A stretch of DNA of 64,000 nucleotides from Pseudoips prasinana (taxonomy: Eukaryota; Arthropoda; Insecta; Lepidoptera; Nolidae). The DNA lies in the NCBI GenBank assembly GCA_951640165.1, contig OX621252.1:25193934-25257933 (forward strand), in the 5' to 3' direction. The notes beneath the pieces are model-generated. The model worked only from the letters and a program-made list of their open reading frames with translations. It made no database searches and was not told where the DNA came from. Below, one piece after another: positions 19,560 to 29,468 of the stretch (positions are counted from its first letter, which is position 1; each line of letters opens with the position of its first letter). Position numbers and translations under genes: made by a program.

Positions 19560-21234
19560 TTAAACTTGGCTATCTGCATCAATTTCACAGTCAAGCATTA
19601 TGCTATTGAATCCGTCAACGACTTCTAAAATTTGAGCATTGCCCAAAGGCAATAATCGCTCATAAAATTCCAAACAATCCTTTGGAATTAAATCAAACAT
19701 GGACTTTAAGTCGTCCAATTTGGCTTGGGCGATTTCTTTGCCATTAGGCCAAAGCAAAGCAAAATCGTTTTTCGAAATTTCTTGTACTCCTTTGACTCTT
19801 TTCCCAATATTTACCTCTTGGAGATCTTCGGAGTCTGCTTTTTTCATAAAAAAAGAATGCTCGACTTCCTTTTTTAATAAAATTTCTTTAGTTGTAAGCC
19901 AACTAACTTCTTTTTTGTTACATCTACTTTCCGATTAACATTTTTTTTTCTATCGCTTTAATGCTGATAAAATCTTCTTTTTTCATCCTATAGACTTGGA
20001 GTGGTTTTTTTTTACTATTTTTCATAACGTTAATGTCCGCCGTATAAATCCTTTCATGCTGTTTAAGCTGTGTATCAATTTTTGAGAAATCTGTGTCGTT
20101 AGGAAGGAACGTATGCCCTGATTCTAAATATTTGAGTGTGATTGATTTTAACGTATCGTGAGAGTTAAGTACTGCCTTAAGCATGATTACCATTTTGATG
20201 TTCCGGATCTGACCTCCGCAACAGTCGCTCCAGAGGACCAGGTGCTCCACTTTTGGACTCAAATTATTGTTTATAAAATGAATTAAGCATGACCCCACCT
20301 TTTGGGAACCCCTTCCAGCGTCACCGTCAACCCAAACATACCAGTAACCTATATCGCTGGACCCAGCATGAATGCCACAGTTGCAAAGCCACAACTGGCG
20401 TTTATAAAAAACTATGTTCGTGGGAATTCTGGGAAGTGGTAGAGTTTTTTCTAAGTCGTATGTAAGGCATTCAAAAGTTTCATCAGTTTTAGCTCTCTTC
20501 AGATCGTTATTCATGCTCTGACGTAACGAGTTAGCTCTATTCAGATGTGCCTCTCTTTCTCTTTGCAACTTCAATCTTTCTTCTTCAGAGATAACATTTT
20601 TGATGTGAAACATCTATAGCCGACGTAAAACAGATTTCTGGCGTGGCGACGCATGCCGTGGCGCATGCGCAATCGACTTTTTATTTTATCATTATGATAT
20701 ATTTAGTTCCTATCACAATATGTTCTTTTCTGCATATTAGTTTTACAAAATAATGTCGATGTTTCACATCTGCCAGGCGTCCCGTGACGGCTCACATTTT
20801 TTTTATTTGCGCGTCAAAAACATCGCACCTATTACAAGTGTCCTTTTTCAAGGATTTGCATCTTAAATTGAAATTTTTGTAAAATTCTCTCTTAAAAGTA
20901 GCACTTGATAAAGCCGTTTTAGTTTCACCGTATTTTTTTTTAGTTCCTCCATGTATATTTCGTATAGTTTCTCAATCGTCATACCTACTTTTAGGTACTG
21001 ACAATCCGTTTCTTCGCGCCTATAGTGCGATTCGTATTTCGGCAAAGATTCGATGAGTTTTTTTATAAAATACAAATCTTCTTCTGTCGCTTTGTTCCTG
21101 CCACCAATAAACTGTCCTCTTTTATCATTGATTATTCCAGTTCGATTCTTTTTCAGGCAAACGTCTATTTTCGTAGGAGTGATTTGGTAAGTATTAATAA
21201 ACATGTCTCTGCAAACTTGCGTGCCACACCACAC
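19560..21234 (-). pseudogene. DUF7869-type transposase-like gene, broken
   Basis: Three minus-strand blocks in order (21234-20863, 20613-19924, 19847-19560) belong to a large insect family of transposase-like proteins with a DUF7869 domain. The first has TGIINDKRGQFIGGRN and ESHYRREETDCQYL; just after its end a shifted frame gives KKDTCNRCD. The second has LPRIPTNIVFYKRQLWLCNC, VWVDGDAGRGSQ, WSDCCGGQIRN and ESGHTFLPNDTDF, the presumed acidic active-site region. The third is the C-terminal part. Frames break near 20855, within 20614-20780, and near 19920 beside an A-run. The family function is inferred, not proven. The gene is dead here. Confidence 0.75.
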
Positions 21235-22070
21235 AGCACTTCATTACACCGAATCAATTCACCCAATTCAGTTCATACCAATTTCTCTGAGCAATCATAG
21301 GTAATATTAAAGGAATCCTGCCTTGCGTCCAGTAGGTATGTACATGTAAGTAGCTCGCCTAAATCAAGCAGCTTACATAACAGTCCATTTTGAAGTTCAA
21401 GTTTCCAAGTGACAGCACTGCTCGCTTACGACGTGAAATCTCTCGCGTGACTCGCACAACTCGTTGGTTTGTCACTGTTGATTAAACTCCAAAAACAGTT
21501 AGAAAAAAAATATTACCTTTTTTACCACAGTACACAGTATTCCTTACCTACTTCGCGTTTTTTAATAGATTTGATTGAAAGGTTTAAGGGCGTTAGCCAA
21601 GGAAGTAACTTAGCACCCTTGAAATGTATTATTACGATAATTGACCTGCCGGAAGCATTTTTAGATGGAAATTGCTTACACGGATTATTAGAAATGATTT
21701 CTGAATATTACAGATGTAACTGAAAAATTTCAATGCGATGCGCTACGATGAATATTTCGTGCAATGTAGTTTAAAGAAAAATATTGAATAAATTTGAATA
21801 TCGTGTAATATCCTCTAGTGCACTGCTTCCATCTACTATGAATATATCATGCTGGTTTCTTTGGTCTTTATCTTAGATCTTAAGGACTTTTATTTCTGCC
21901 GAACTAATATTTAGCAATCACTTGACGGACATTATTATTCTCGAATGTAACCTATATGTATAGTTGGTTGCCTACTAATTTAAAGATTAAACGTAATTAG
22001 TCGTTGTTCCCGATTCTATGCAATGTCACTTTATTTTCTTTGTATAATTGCTTTTCTTCCTAACATAGTT
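21229..22070 (+). repeat. Long direct repeat, copy 2 (about 842 bp)
   Basis: Same unit as 17349-18192. It carries an extra ccgaatcaattcacccaatt block near 21249 and its left edge overlaps the first codons of the broken transposase frame. Together the two copies bracket about 3 kb. Confidence 0.9.
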
Positions 22071-24692
22071 CTAATGAGGCGAACAAGGCGTCTTTATTTG
22101 TGTAAGTAACGTTTTGGCGAGCGGAAAATACAGAGGGAAAGTAAGCGTCACGTTAGAACATACGTTTTATAAGCAGATTTAGTAGAGACAAGTTTAGTTT
22201 AATAATGACGTTTTAATTATTTTAGTGGCCTTCTACACCACTTAAGTATTTTATATGTCATTGCAACACCTCACTATACTGCTTCGGAAGCATTGGATCC
22301 ATCGGAAACATTATAAAAAATAAACAAACGTAAGTATTCAAAAACTATTTATTGGTAATTTATTTCTCTTATTTATACATACAATATATGCAAAAACTGC
22401 GAATATTTCGATACAAATAAGACATTATGTACGACACAATTTAAATTTAAATTTCCAATTTTATTAAATTTTTGGTTATTTTAGGAATTCTTAATTCATT
22501 ATTATTTTTGTATCGAAATATACAACAGTAAACACAAAATCTTTTTACACATAATTACATATTTCATATTACTTCGTATAGTTTTACTTAAATATAAATA
22601 AACTTAAGGATAAGCAAAATGTCCTAATCAAATTCATAAAATCAAATATGCGGTGTAAGAACTCAAATATTAACAATAATAATTGAACATTAAAATCTAA
22701 GTATTCAACATAATCGTCAGTGTTGGAGAAAAGGTCAAATTTGCATTGCAGGCATTTTTACCTGCTATCAAAAATATAAAAATAAAATACATACAACGTA
22801 AATTTGACTTTGTGTTCACCAAATAGAGTTTACAATACGACCCAAGAGCGAGTGCTTCCTGCGTTTACAAAAAGTTAAAATGGTTAAACTTCATGATGCC
22901 CATACGGTAGTCGGTTGCCATTTAAGTCCAAGTAACGCTATAGCTAGCAATAGGCATGCTATCTCCTGACCATTAAACGTATAGGAATTTAGCGTCCACA
23001 AAAATATGATTTAGTATTCTTTTAGACATAAATTTATGTGAAATTTATTTCTATGATTGTAACACTTAAAAATTAGGACTTTCTAGTATCAATTTACACC
23101 ACGCTGTCGGTTACAACTTGTATTTCTATCTCATTTCTTACTTCATATAAAATTGAAATACATCTGCAATTAAGTATAATAAGGCTTACTTAACGCAAAT
23201 ATTTCTTTAATACAGAAAGAGAAGAAAATTACACATCCACCATCTCCCAGTTATTTGCCAGAAGCTGGCTTAATAGGTAAGCACTTGTAACACGGGATTA
23301 ACTGCTCTTAAAAACTATGATCTATAAGGCGCAACTATTCAGAGTCAATATTTAAGCTATCACCACGCTTATAGTGCTGTTTCAAAGTAACACAGTCTGG
23401 GCTTGTTTATAAAAATATTCAGACACTGATCAGCTTAAACATTATTTTATATTCAAGCGAAAGATAGACCCCATATGTCCTGTACTCCATGAAGTCTACA
23501 ACTTGTTGTTTCAAGTCTGTCTCCTGCTCTGCTGTATATCATGAATTATGTTGGTTTACTAGGTTCTATATCCACTTTCTAGTTACATTCGTTGTGGGTG
23601 GCAAGGCTGTTTCATTTGGCCTCTAGACCATTTTATAATGCGCCAATGCGATACTGGTGGACGAGTTGCAGTGGGTTGAAAGTGTGGATAAAATAGAGGG
23701 TAGTTAGAAAATAACGAAGCTCGTCTAAATCTGATCACTGTCTCAATATCGGAATTAATCTCAACACCCTTTTATAAAATAAAATGATGAAAATATATTT
23801 TCTATCACATGAAAATAATTAATCATAATTATACATTGTGTTAATACAAGCGCTCATGGAATACCATAGTATATATAATTTAACATACATAAGAGCCAAT
23901 GGTTATGTTTCACATCATTGGCTAACAAGTAAAAATCACTAGCCAATTATAATACAAATTATATACATCAGTTAGGCCGTAATAATGGCCATTAGTTTTG
24001 TCAAGACTTGGTGATGCCTAAGTCACAGCAACAGGGCTGCCAATGTATAATACTTCTTCCCCCGATTCGAGACCAATATGAAATAAAATATATATCATAT
24101 TTTTTTTATTTTTCGTTATGATGGAAGGTAAACCAAAATATGGAAATAACCTCGGACTTAAAGTACCCATGATTTTATATATAATTTTTTCATACATATT
24201 ATTTTGAAATAAATCCATCCCAAAAGATGACTTTTATTAACTTATTTAAAACAATATTCCTACAGTTGTAATTTTATGTCATTTCCCTCTGGTATCCCCA
24301 AATATAGAAAAATATAAATTGTTTACTGGCAACCCTAAATCTGTGACCGGCGCAGCGACATCTAGTACCAAAATTTGGCAAAACTTGATGCCATTGTCAC
24401 TACAAGATCATTCAGGTGCAATAGGAATGCAATTAAAACAGACTAGAGTTCTTACTAAATTGACAAATAATTGGAACTATGCAAAATAACATAGATTAGA
24501 TAATCTTATATTTCATTTAAAGGCGCTAACCCACGAAGCTGCGCTTTCAGATACGAGTACATTATACACTCTTGGATTTCAATATATAAATTATACATGT
24601 CCGACGAAATAATATTTTCTTCAGATAAATACAAAATATTTCACATTGGAATTTTTATATTTAATTTTGACTGCAAATAAGAGCACGGGTTC
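22071..24692. other. No gene seen
   Basis: Very AT-rich DNA without supported exons, RNA genes or clear transposon ends. It may include 3' untranslated or regulatory DNA of the PPP1R21-like gene, but nothing in the sequence fixes this. Confidence 0.5.
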
Positions 24693-24744
24693 CACATGAA
24701 TGAAAACTTGGAACATGGATATGTTCCAAGTTTTCATTCATGTG
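24693..24744. repeat. Perfect 24-bp-arm palindrome
   Basis: cacatgaatgaaaacttgga followed by acat (24693-24716) is exactly complementary to 24721-24744, with a 4-base loop ggat. Confidence 0.95.
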
Positions 24745-25090
24745 TAAAACAATCAATTCATAGAATTACAAAAGTACCAATTAGATCAGTACGAGATCCG
24801 GTGAAACTATTTCTCCATTGATTTATTTTCTAAACAGGATTTTTTAACTTTCATTAACTTGAATCTCGTAAGTAAGTTTCAATGCTTTTATAAAATTACA
24901 TTCGTGAAAAAAATATATAAAATTTTTCCCTGGCGCATGGTTGGATAACGATTATGTTTTTTATATACAACCAAGCCAGCACACAAGCATACCACCCGCA
25001 TGATAGTAAGTGCTTATAAAACTAGCATGGTTCATGTGTGTATGAATTCCTTCTAATTTCTATCATTGGAGTCGTAAAGTTACCTTCTTA

Positions 25091-25127
25091 AATTATTTTG
25101 CAGAGCTAAAAGCTCTGCAAAATAATT
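25091..25127. repeat. Perfect 17-bp-arm hairpin
   Basis: aattattttgcagagct (25091-25107), loop aaa, and the exact complement (25111-25127). It is not followed by a gene, so a terminator or processing role is not supported. Confidence 0.9.
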
Positions 25128-25814
25128 CTAAATCATGAAACTGAAAAAGACTGAGGCCATACTTTGATAGGCCATCTAGCTGAATAAATGTCTATATTAT
25201 TATTTTTTACTACTCTATTTCTGCGTCCCACTGCTTAGCAAAGGCCTCTCCCTTGGCTATCCAGATTTCCCTGTCTGTTAATTATTATGTGGCAAAAATG
25301 CAATTAATCTAAAAACAACAAAATAAAACACATGAGTGTAATAATAGTGTCATCGTATCTCGTATAAATCGGATTTTTTAAACACGCTAGGATATAATAA
25401 GTGTGTTTATGTTTCACCTAATGGGACTAGTCAGAGGCCTATGGACGGCATGAACAACTCTGACAAGTGATAACCAGAGATCGGATAATCGGATTCATAT
25501 TTACTTAAAGTTAATAATAGCAATTATGGAAAGCACTTATTTATGGAAAAATATCTCGAGAGCCCCGAAATTCAAAAGAGAGATGAGATGAATTGAGCCC
25601 AATTTTACATAAATAACACTGTATTGTAACAATTGAATTTCCCTACTAGTATTTTCATTGTTTTTTGTAGAATTAAAAATATGCTAATCTATCCGCTTTC
25701 ATAAAACTTGGTAGCCATAAATTAATTCTAAGTAATTATACAATACGATTATCCGACCTCTAGATTAAGATAAAACTTTTGAAACTAGTTAAAGATATAT
25801 TTGTATACGATACA

Positions 25815-26002
25815 GTACCAATGCCTCTAGCACGAGTTCCTGCAGTTTACTTACTCGATCACACGTACAGTTTCGTCCCATACATTGAGCACCAGAGTTT
25901 TAGTTCTTAATAGTTTCCGCGAGAGGCGCTCAATGTATGGGAGGAAACTGTACGTGTGATCGAGTAAGTAAACTGCAGGAACTCGTGCTAGAGGCACAGG
26001 TA
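25815..26002. mobile_element. Foldback element with about 70-bp arms
   Basis: gcctctagcacgagttcctg, then cagtttacttactcgatcac and on to cccatacattgagc, pairs with 25931-25999 almost perfectly around a spacer of about 37 bp. There is no coding capacity. Confidence 0.9.
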
Positions 26003-26436
26003 CACAGAAACGTATCACAAACGGAGGTGCGCGCGCGCATAGGGGCGTGAAACGCTTTCAATAACCTAATTCCAAGCTACAAACGTTCTCAGTCTGCTTG
26101 TTATTTCGTCTCAAGCTAAAGGCCTATTGGACGGTCAGAACAACTCAAAAACTAGGTTATTTGAAAGGCTATACAGCATAAATTGCAATGATAAAGTCTC
26201 AATGTTTGTATGGAAGTAAGTTGGTGTATAGAGACTGGTGCAGATGGATAACAGGCCGGTGGAGTAGCTAGCAGCACTGGTATAATACATGCTTCATTTC
26301 CGTATATAACGTGACTACTCTTTTGTGTTTCACGGTTTACAATGTTCAAGTACATAATGTGTAACAATATATGTATCTGTCCCGCTGTTCTGTTCTGCAA
26401 ACGAAAACATTTCAATATAAATAAATAAATAATTTA

Positions 26437-26697
26437 TTTATTAATATTCTGGGACATTATTTACACACGGCCATCTGATCCCAAACTAAGCAGAGCTTGT
26501 ACTACGGAAACCAGATAACTGATATACTGTATATATTATTTTCTTTTGTAAATACATACTTATATAGATCATTTACACCCAGACTCTGAACAAACAGACA
26601 TGTTCATGCACACAAATATTTTTCCTGGGTGGGAATCGAACCAACGACCTGCGGCGTGAAAGGCAGCGTATCTACCAACCACGCCAACAGGCCCGTC
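26437..26697 (-). mobile_element. SINE family A, near full length
   Basis: Minus strand: tRNA-like head with gcgtggttggtagatacgct and B-box ggttcgattcccacccagg, then the body with atatttgtgtgcatgaacat, and the 3' end near tgtcccagaatatta. This is the best-preserved family A copy in the window. Confidence 0.85.
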
Positions 26698-26845
26698 TAA
26701 ATAATAATAATAATATCTAGGGACAATGTCACTCAGATCATCCTAGCCCCAAACTAAGCAAAGCTTGTACTATGGGTACCAGGCGACGATATACATACTT
26801 ATATAGATATATAAATACGATATACATACTTATATAGAGTTTTAA
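26698..26845 (-). mobile_element. SINE family B 3' part
   Basis: atctagggacaatgtcactc, agatcatcctagccccaaac and ccaggcgacgatatacatac are the reverse of the family B tail at 31340-31441. Confidence 0.75.
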
Positions 26846-26859
26846 TGTGCAGAACCTAC

Positions 26860-27060
26860 GAGTCCTGGGTTCGAATCCCGGTAAGTGCAAATATTTGTGT
26901 GATGAGCACGAATATTTGTTTTTGAGTCATGGACGTTTTCTACGTATTTAAGTATTTATCTATCTATATAAATATGTATATCGTCACCTGGTACCCATAG
27001 TACAAGCTCTGCTTAGTTTGGGGCTAGGATGATCTGTGTGACATTGGCCCTAGATATTAT
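26860..27060 (+). mobile_element. SINE family B, plus orientation, head truncated
   Basis: Starts within the tRNA-like head (tcctgggttcgaatcccggt) and continues through ttgagtcatggacgttttct to gtgtgacattggccctagat. It faces the minus copy at 26698-26845. Confidence 0.8.
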
Positions 27061-27185
27061 TATTATTATAAATAATAGTCTCCAACACACAAAGATATGT
27101 CTAGGGTGGGAATCGAACCCACGACCTCTGGCTAGGCAGTCAGGGTCACTAACCACTAGAGCAACACGCCAGGCATGTATATGTA
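27061..27185 (-). mobile_element. tRNA-like SINE head (family related to 51700-51850)
   Basis: gggtgggaatcgaacccacg, then acctctggctaggcagtcag, is the reverse of a tRNA-like head. The same kind of head lies at 51780-51840. Confidence 0.65.
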
Positions 27186-27559
27186 CCCAACAATTCGTTA
27201 ATGTTTTTATGTTCAACACACTATAAAATAAAGTTATTGTATACTGTTACGCACTCGTAGGTTCTGCACATTAAAACTCCGACATATTTTCCACACACAA
27301 TATTTAATCGAACAGAGTAACGTTCTCATCTACCGTCGTACAAAGAATCCCTCCTTAATAATTCTCCTACCCTATTTATACTTTTATCAGTGACAACCAT
27401 TTCAAAGTATAATATCGATTATTAATAGTTTTAAGATGTAAAATTATTATAGAATTATTATAGTAATTAATAAAATGATAATCACTAATCAAATAAATAA
27501 TCATAGTATTATAACATAGCAGCTACGTCATAACCGTTGCGCGGCTATTGAGTACTTCA

Positions 27560-27830
27560 TAACAATACCTACAAATATTATAAAGAGGTAACGTTTGTGA
27601 GTTTGTGACGTTGTAAGGGGTAATCTCTGGATATACTGAACCGATTTTCAAAATTATTTCACCAATAGAAAGCTACGTTATTGTGGAGTGTCATAGGCTA
27701 TGATTCATCACCATAATTTTTGTTTATCCTGAACTTTTAACCCGAAGTATTACGCGGGACTAACGGGCAGGGACAAAAATATTTATAACGCAGAACGAAG
27801 TCCGCGGGCACTTCTAGTTTTATATATTTT
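27560..27830 (-). mobile_element. Lep1/Helitron-like short repeat
   Basis: atattataaagaggtaacgt, gttattgtggagtgtcatag and the end gcgggcacttctagttttat match, in the opposite orientation, the repeat at 28596-28930. Repeats with an atactaatattataaa terminus are widespread in moths and are often called Lep1 or Helitron-like; this name is from memory of the family. Confidence 0.6.
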
Positions 27831-28049
27831 TCCCATTATCATGTATGTATGCCTTGACATACTTTACACTACTATTGTTACATGTTATATTATAGTCTTC
27901 ACCAAAATGGTACAGGTCGTTATCCACACGCGAGTACGCTATAAATTTCTTTAGATTATTGATTTTAGCATAACGGTGTGGGCTTGGCGAGTGCGACGCA
28001 TTTACACCCCAGAGGTTAGTTACAAGGCCAGTGATACGAAAATGAACAA

Positions 28050-28480
28050 ATAAACTTTTTTTTTTTAATTATTTAAGGAGCTTTTTGTCCACAGATATAT
28101 CAGCTCCGTGAATAAAAATACAATAATATTACATACTAAACGAAACTAAATAGCATTTGAGCTGCTTCTGAAGTTGGTTCAGCGAGTATACTGAGACAAA
28201 TTCCTACATCTAGTTTATTGTAATTAAAGTGCATAAATAATTGTCGCCGATCTTCGTTTCGTACACAATCCATCAGTAAATGTTGCACATCCTCAATTAC
28301 CTAGCATACTTCACAATAAGGAGAATCGACTTTTTTTAATGAAATACGCAAATTTCCTGCATGGATAGTGTCCCGAACAAAGTCTATGTGCCAACACTAC
28401 ATATGAACGACTCAATCTGCTTGCATCGAACCAAGGCACCCGAGGGGGAACAAATATTCTTGTTAAATTTTTAATGATTT
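28050..28480 (-). mobile_element. LINE ORF2 C-terminus with cysteine/histidine motif, decayed
   Basis: The minus strand reads IFVPPRVPWFDASRLSRSYV, then VDSPYCEVC, a stop, VIEDVQHLLMDC and a C-terminal helix. The CxxC...HxxxxC pattern is typical of the C-terminal region of R1/I/Jockey-type LINEs. Confidence 0.6.
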
Positions 28481-28595
28481 TCATGACTTTATAAATAATA
28501 ATATCCCAGGACGTTATTCACACACAAACACACATTATTCACATGTCTCAGGATATATTATTATTATTATATTTTGCTTAGCATGGTAAACGTAT

Positions 28596-28930
28596 AATCC
28601 TACTAATATTATAAACGTGAAAGTTTGTATGTATGGATGGATGGATGTTTGTTATTCTTTCACGTAAAAACTACTGGAGGGATTTTAATGAAACTTTACA
28701 ATAATAAAGCTTATACATCAGAATAACACATAGGCTCCAATTTATAAAGATATTGTATTCAAGTTTAAGTAAAGATGTGTTATTTATTTTGGAATTTTTC
28801 ATAGCCTATGACACTCCACAATAACGTAGCTCTCTATTGGTGATAATTATGAAAATCGGTTCAGTAGAACCAGAAATTACCCCTTGCAACGTCACAAACG
28901 TTACCTCTTTATAATATTAGTATAGATTAG
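28596..28930 (+). mobile_element. Lep1/Helitron-like short repeat with ATACTAATATTATAAA-type ends
   Basis: ctactaatattataaacgtg opens and ctttataatattagtatag closes the unit. Internally gtatggatggatggatg and cataggctccaatttataaa are shared with related copies. The terminal inverse similarity is short. Confidence 0.65.
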
Positions 28931-28995
28931 TCGAATCTATCATTGTAAACAAACATACACTGGCCCAAATAAAAACAATACCCTGTTAATATTAA

Positions 28996-29245
28996 ATAAA
29001 TAATAATATCCTGGGACATTATTCACACACGGCCATCTGATCCCAAACTAAGCAGAGCTTGTACTATGGAAACCAGATAACTGATATACTACTTATACTA
29101 CTTTTAATTTGTAAATACATACTCATATAGATAATTACACCCAGACTCAGGACAAACAGACATGTTCATGCACACAAATATCTGTCCTCGTTGGGAATCG
29201 AACCGAAAAGCAAGCATTTGCCAACCACGCCAACAGGCCCGTCCT
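28996..29245 (-). mobile_element. SINE family A copy
   Basis: ctgatcccaaactaagcaga, then acagacatgttcatgcacac and gggaatcgaaccg, in minus orientation. The tRNA head is partly deleted. It ends about 70 bp before the stop of the PPP1R21-like gene. Confidence 0.8.
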
Positions 29246-29315
29246 ATATATAATTAAGACAATATGAAAAAAATTAACAACTGCCGTTCACTACCTGGTA
29301 CAACTTGGTTCCTAT

Positions 29316-29468
29316 TTATCTCCTGTTCTTCTTGGTGCTGACTTGGTGGAGTAGATCTTGTATCTGGTCGTGCTGCCTCGCTAGCTGCTCGTTGAGGTTG
29401 GCGACGTGCTCCGTGAGAACTGACATCTGCTCCTCGTAGTTGTGGGAAGTGGAATGGAGTTCTTCTTC
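29316..29468 (-). CDS. PPP1R21: PPP1R21 exon 8 (C-terminus and stop)
   Basis: Acceptor acttgaccag; 50 codons then TAA at 29316-29318. HNYEEQMSVLTEHVANLNEQ matches the hallmark TTKRSYEDQ-type C-terminus, followed by a basic KKNRR end. Confidence 0.92.
   Translation of the reverse strand, partial: EEELHSTSHNYEEQMSVLTEHVANLNEQLARQHDQIQDLLHQVSTKKNRR

Noticed and set aside
17349..22070. LTR retrotransposon reading of the 840-bp direct repeats
   Set aside because: No TG...CA ends, no primer-binding site and no gag or pol between the copies.
25091..25127. Perfect hairpin as a transcription terminator
   Set aside because: Rho-independent terminators are bacterial; no gene ends here.
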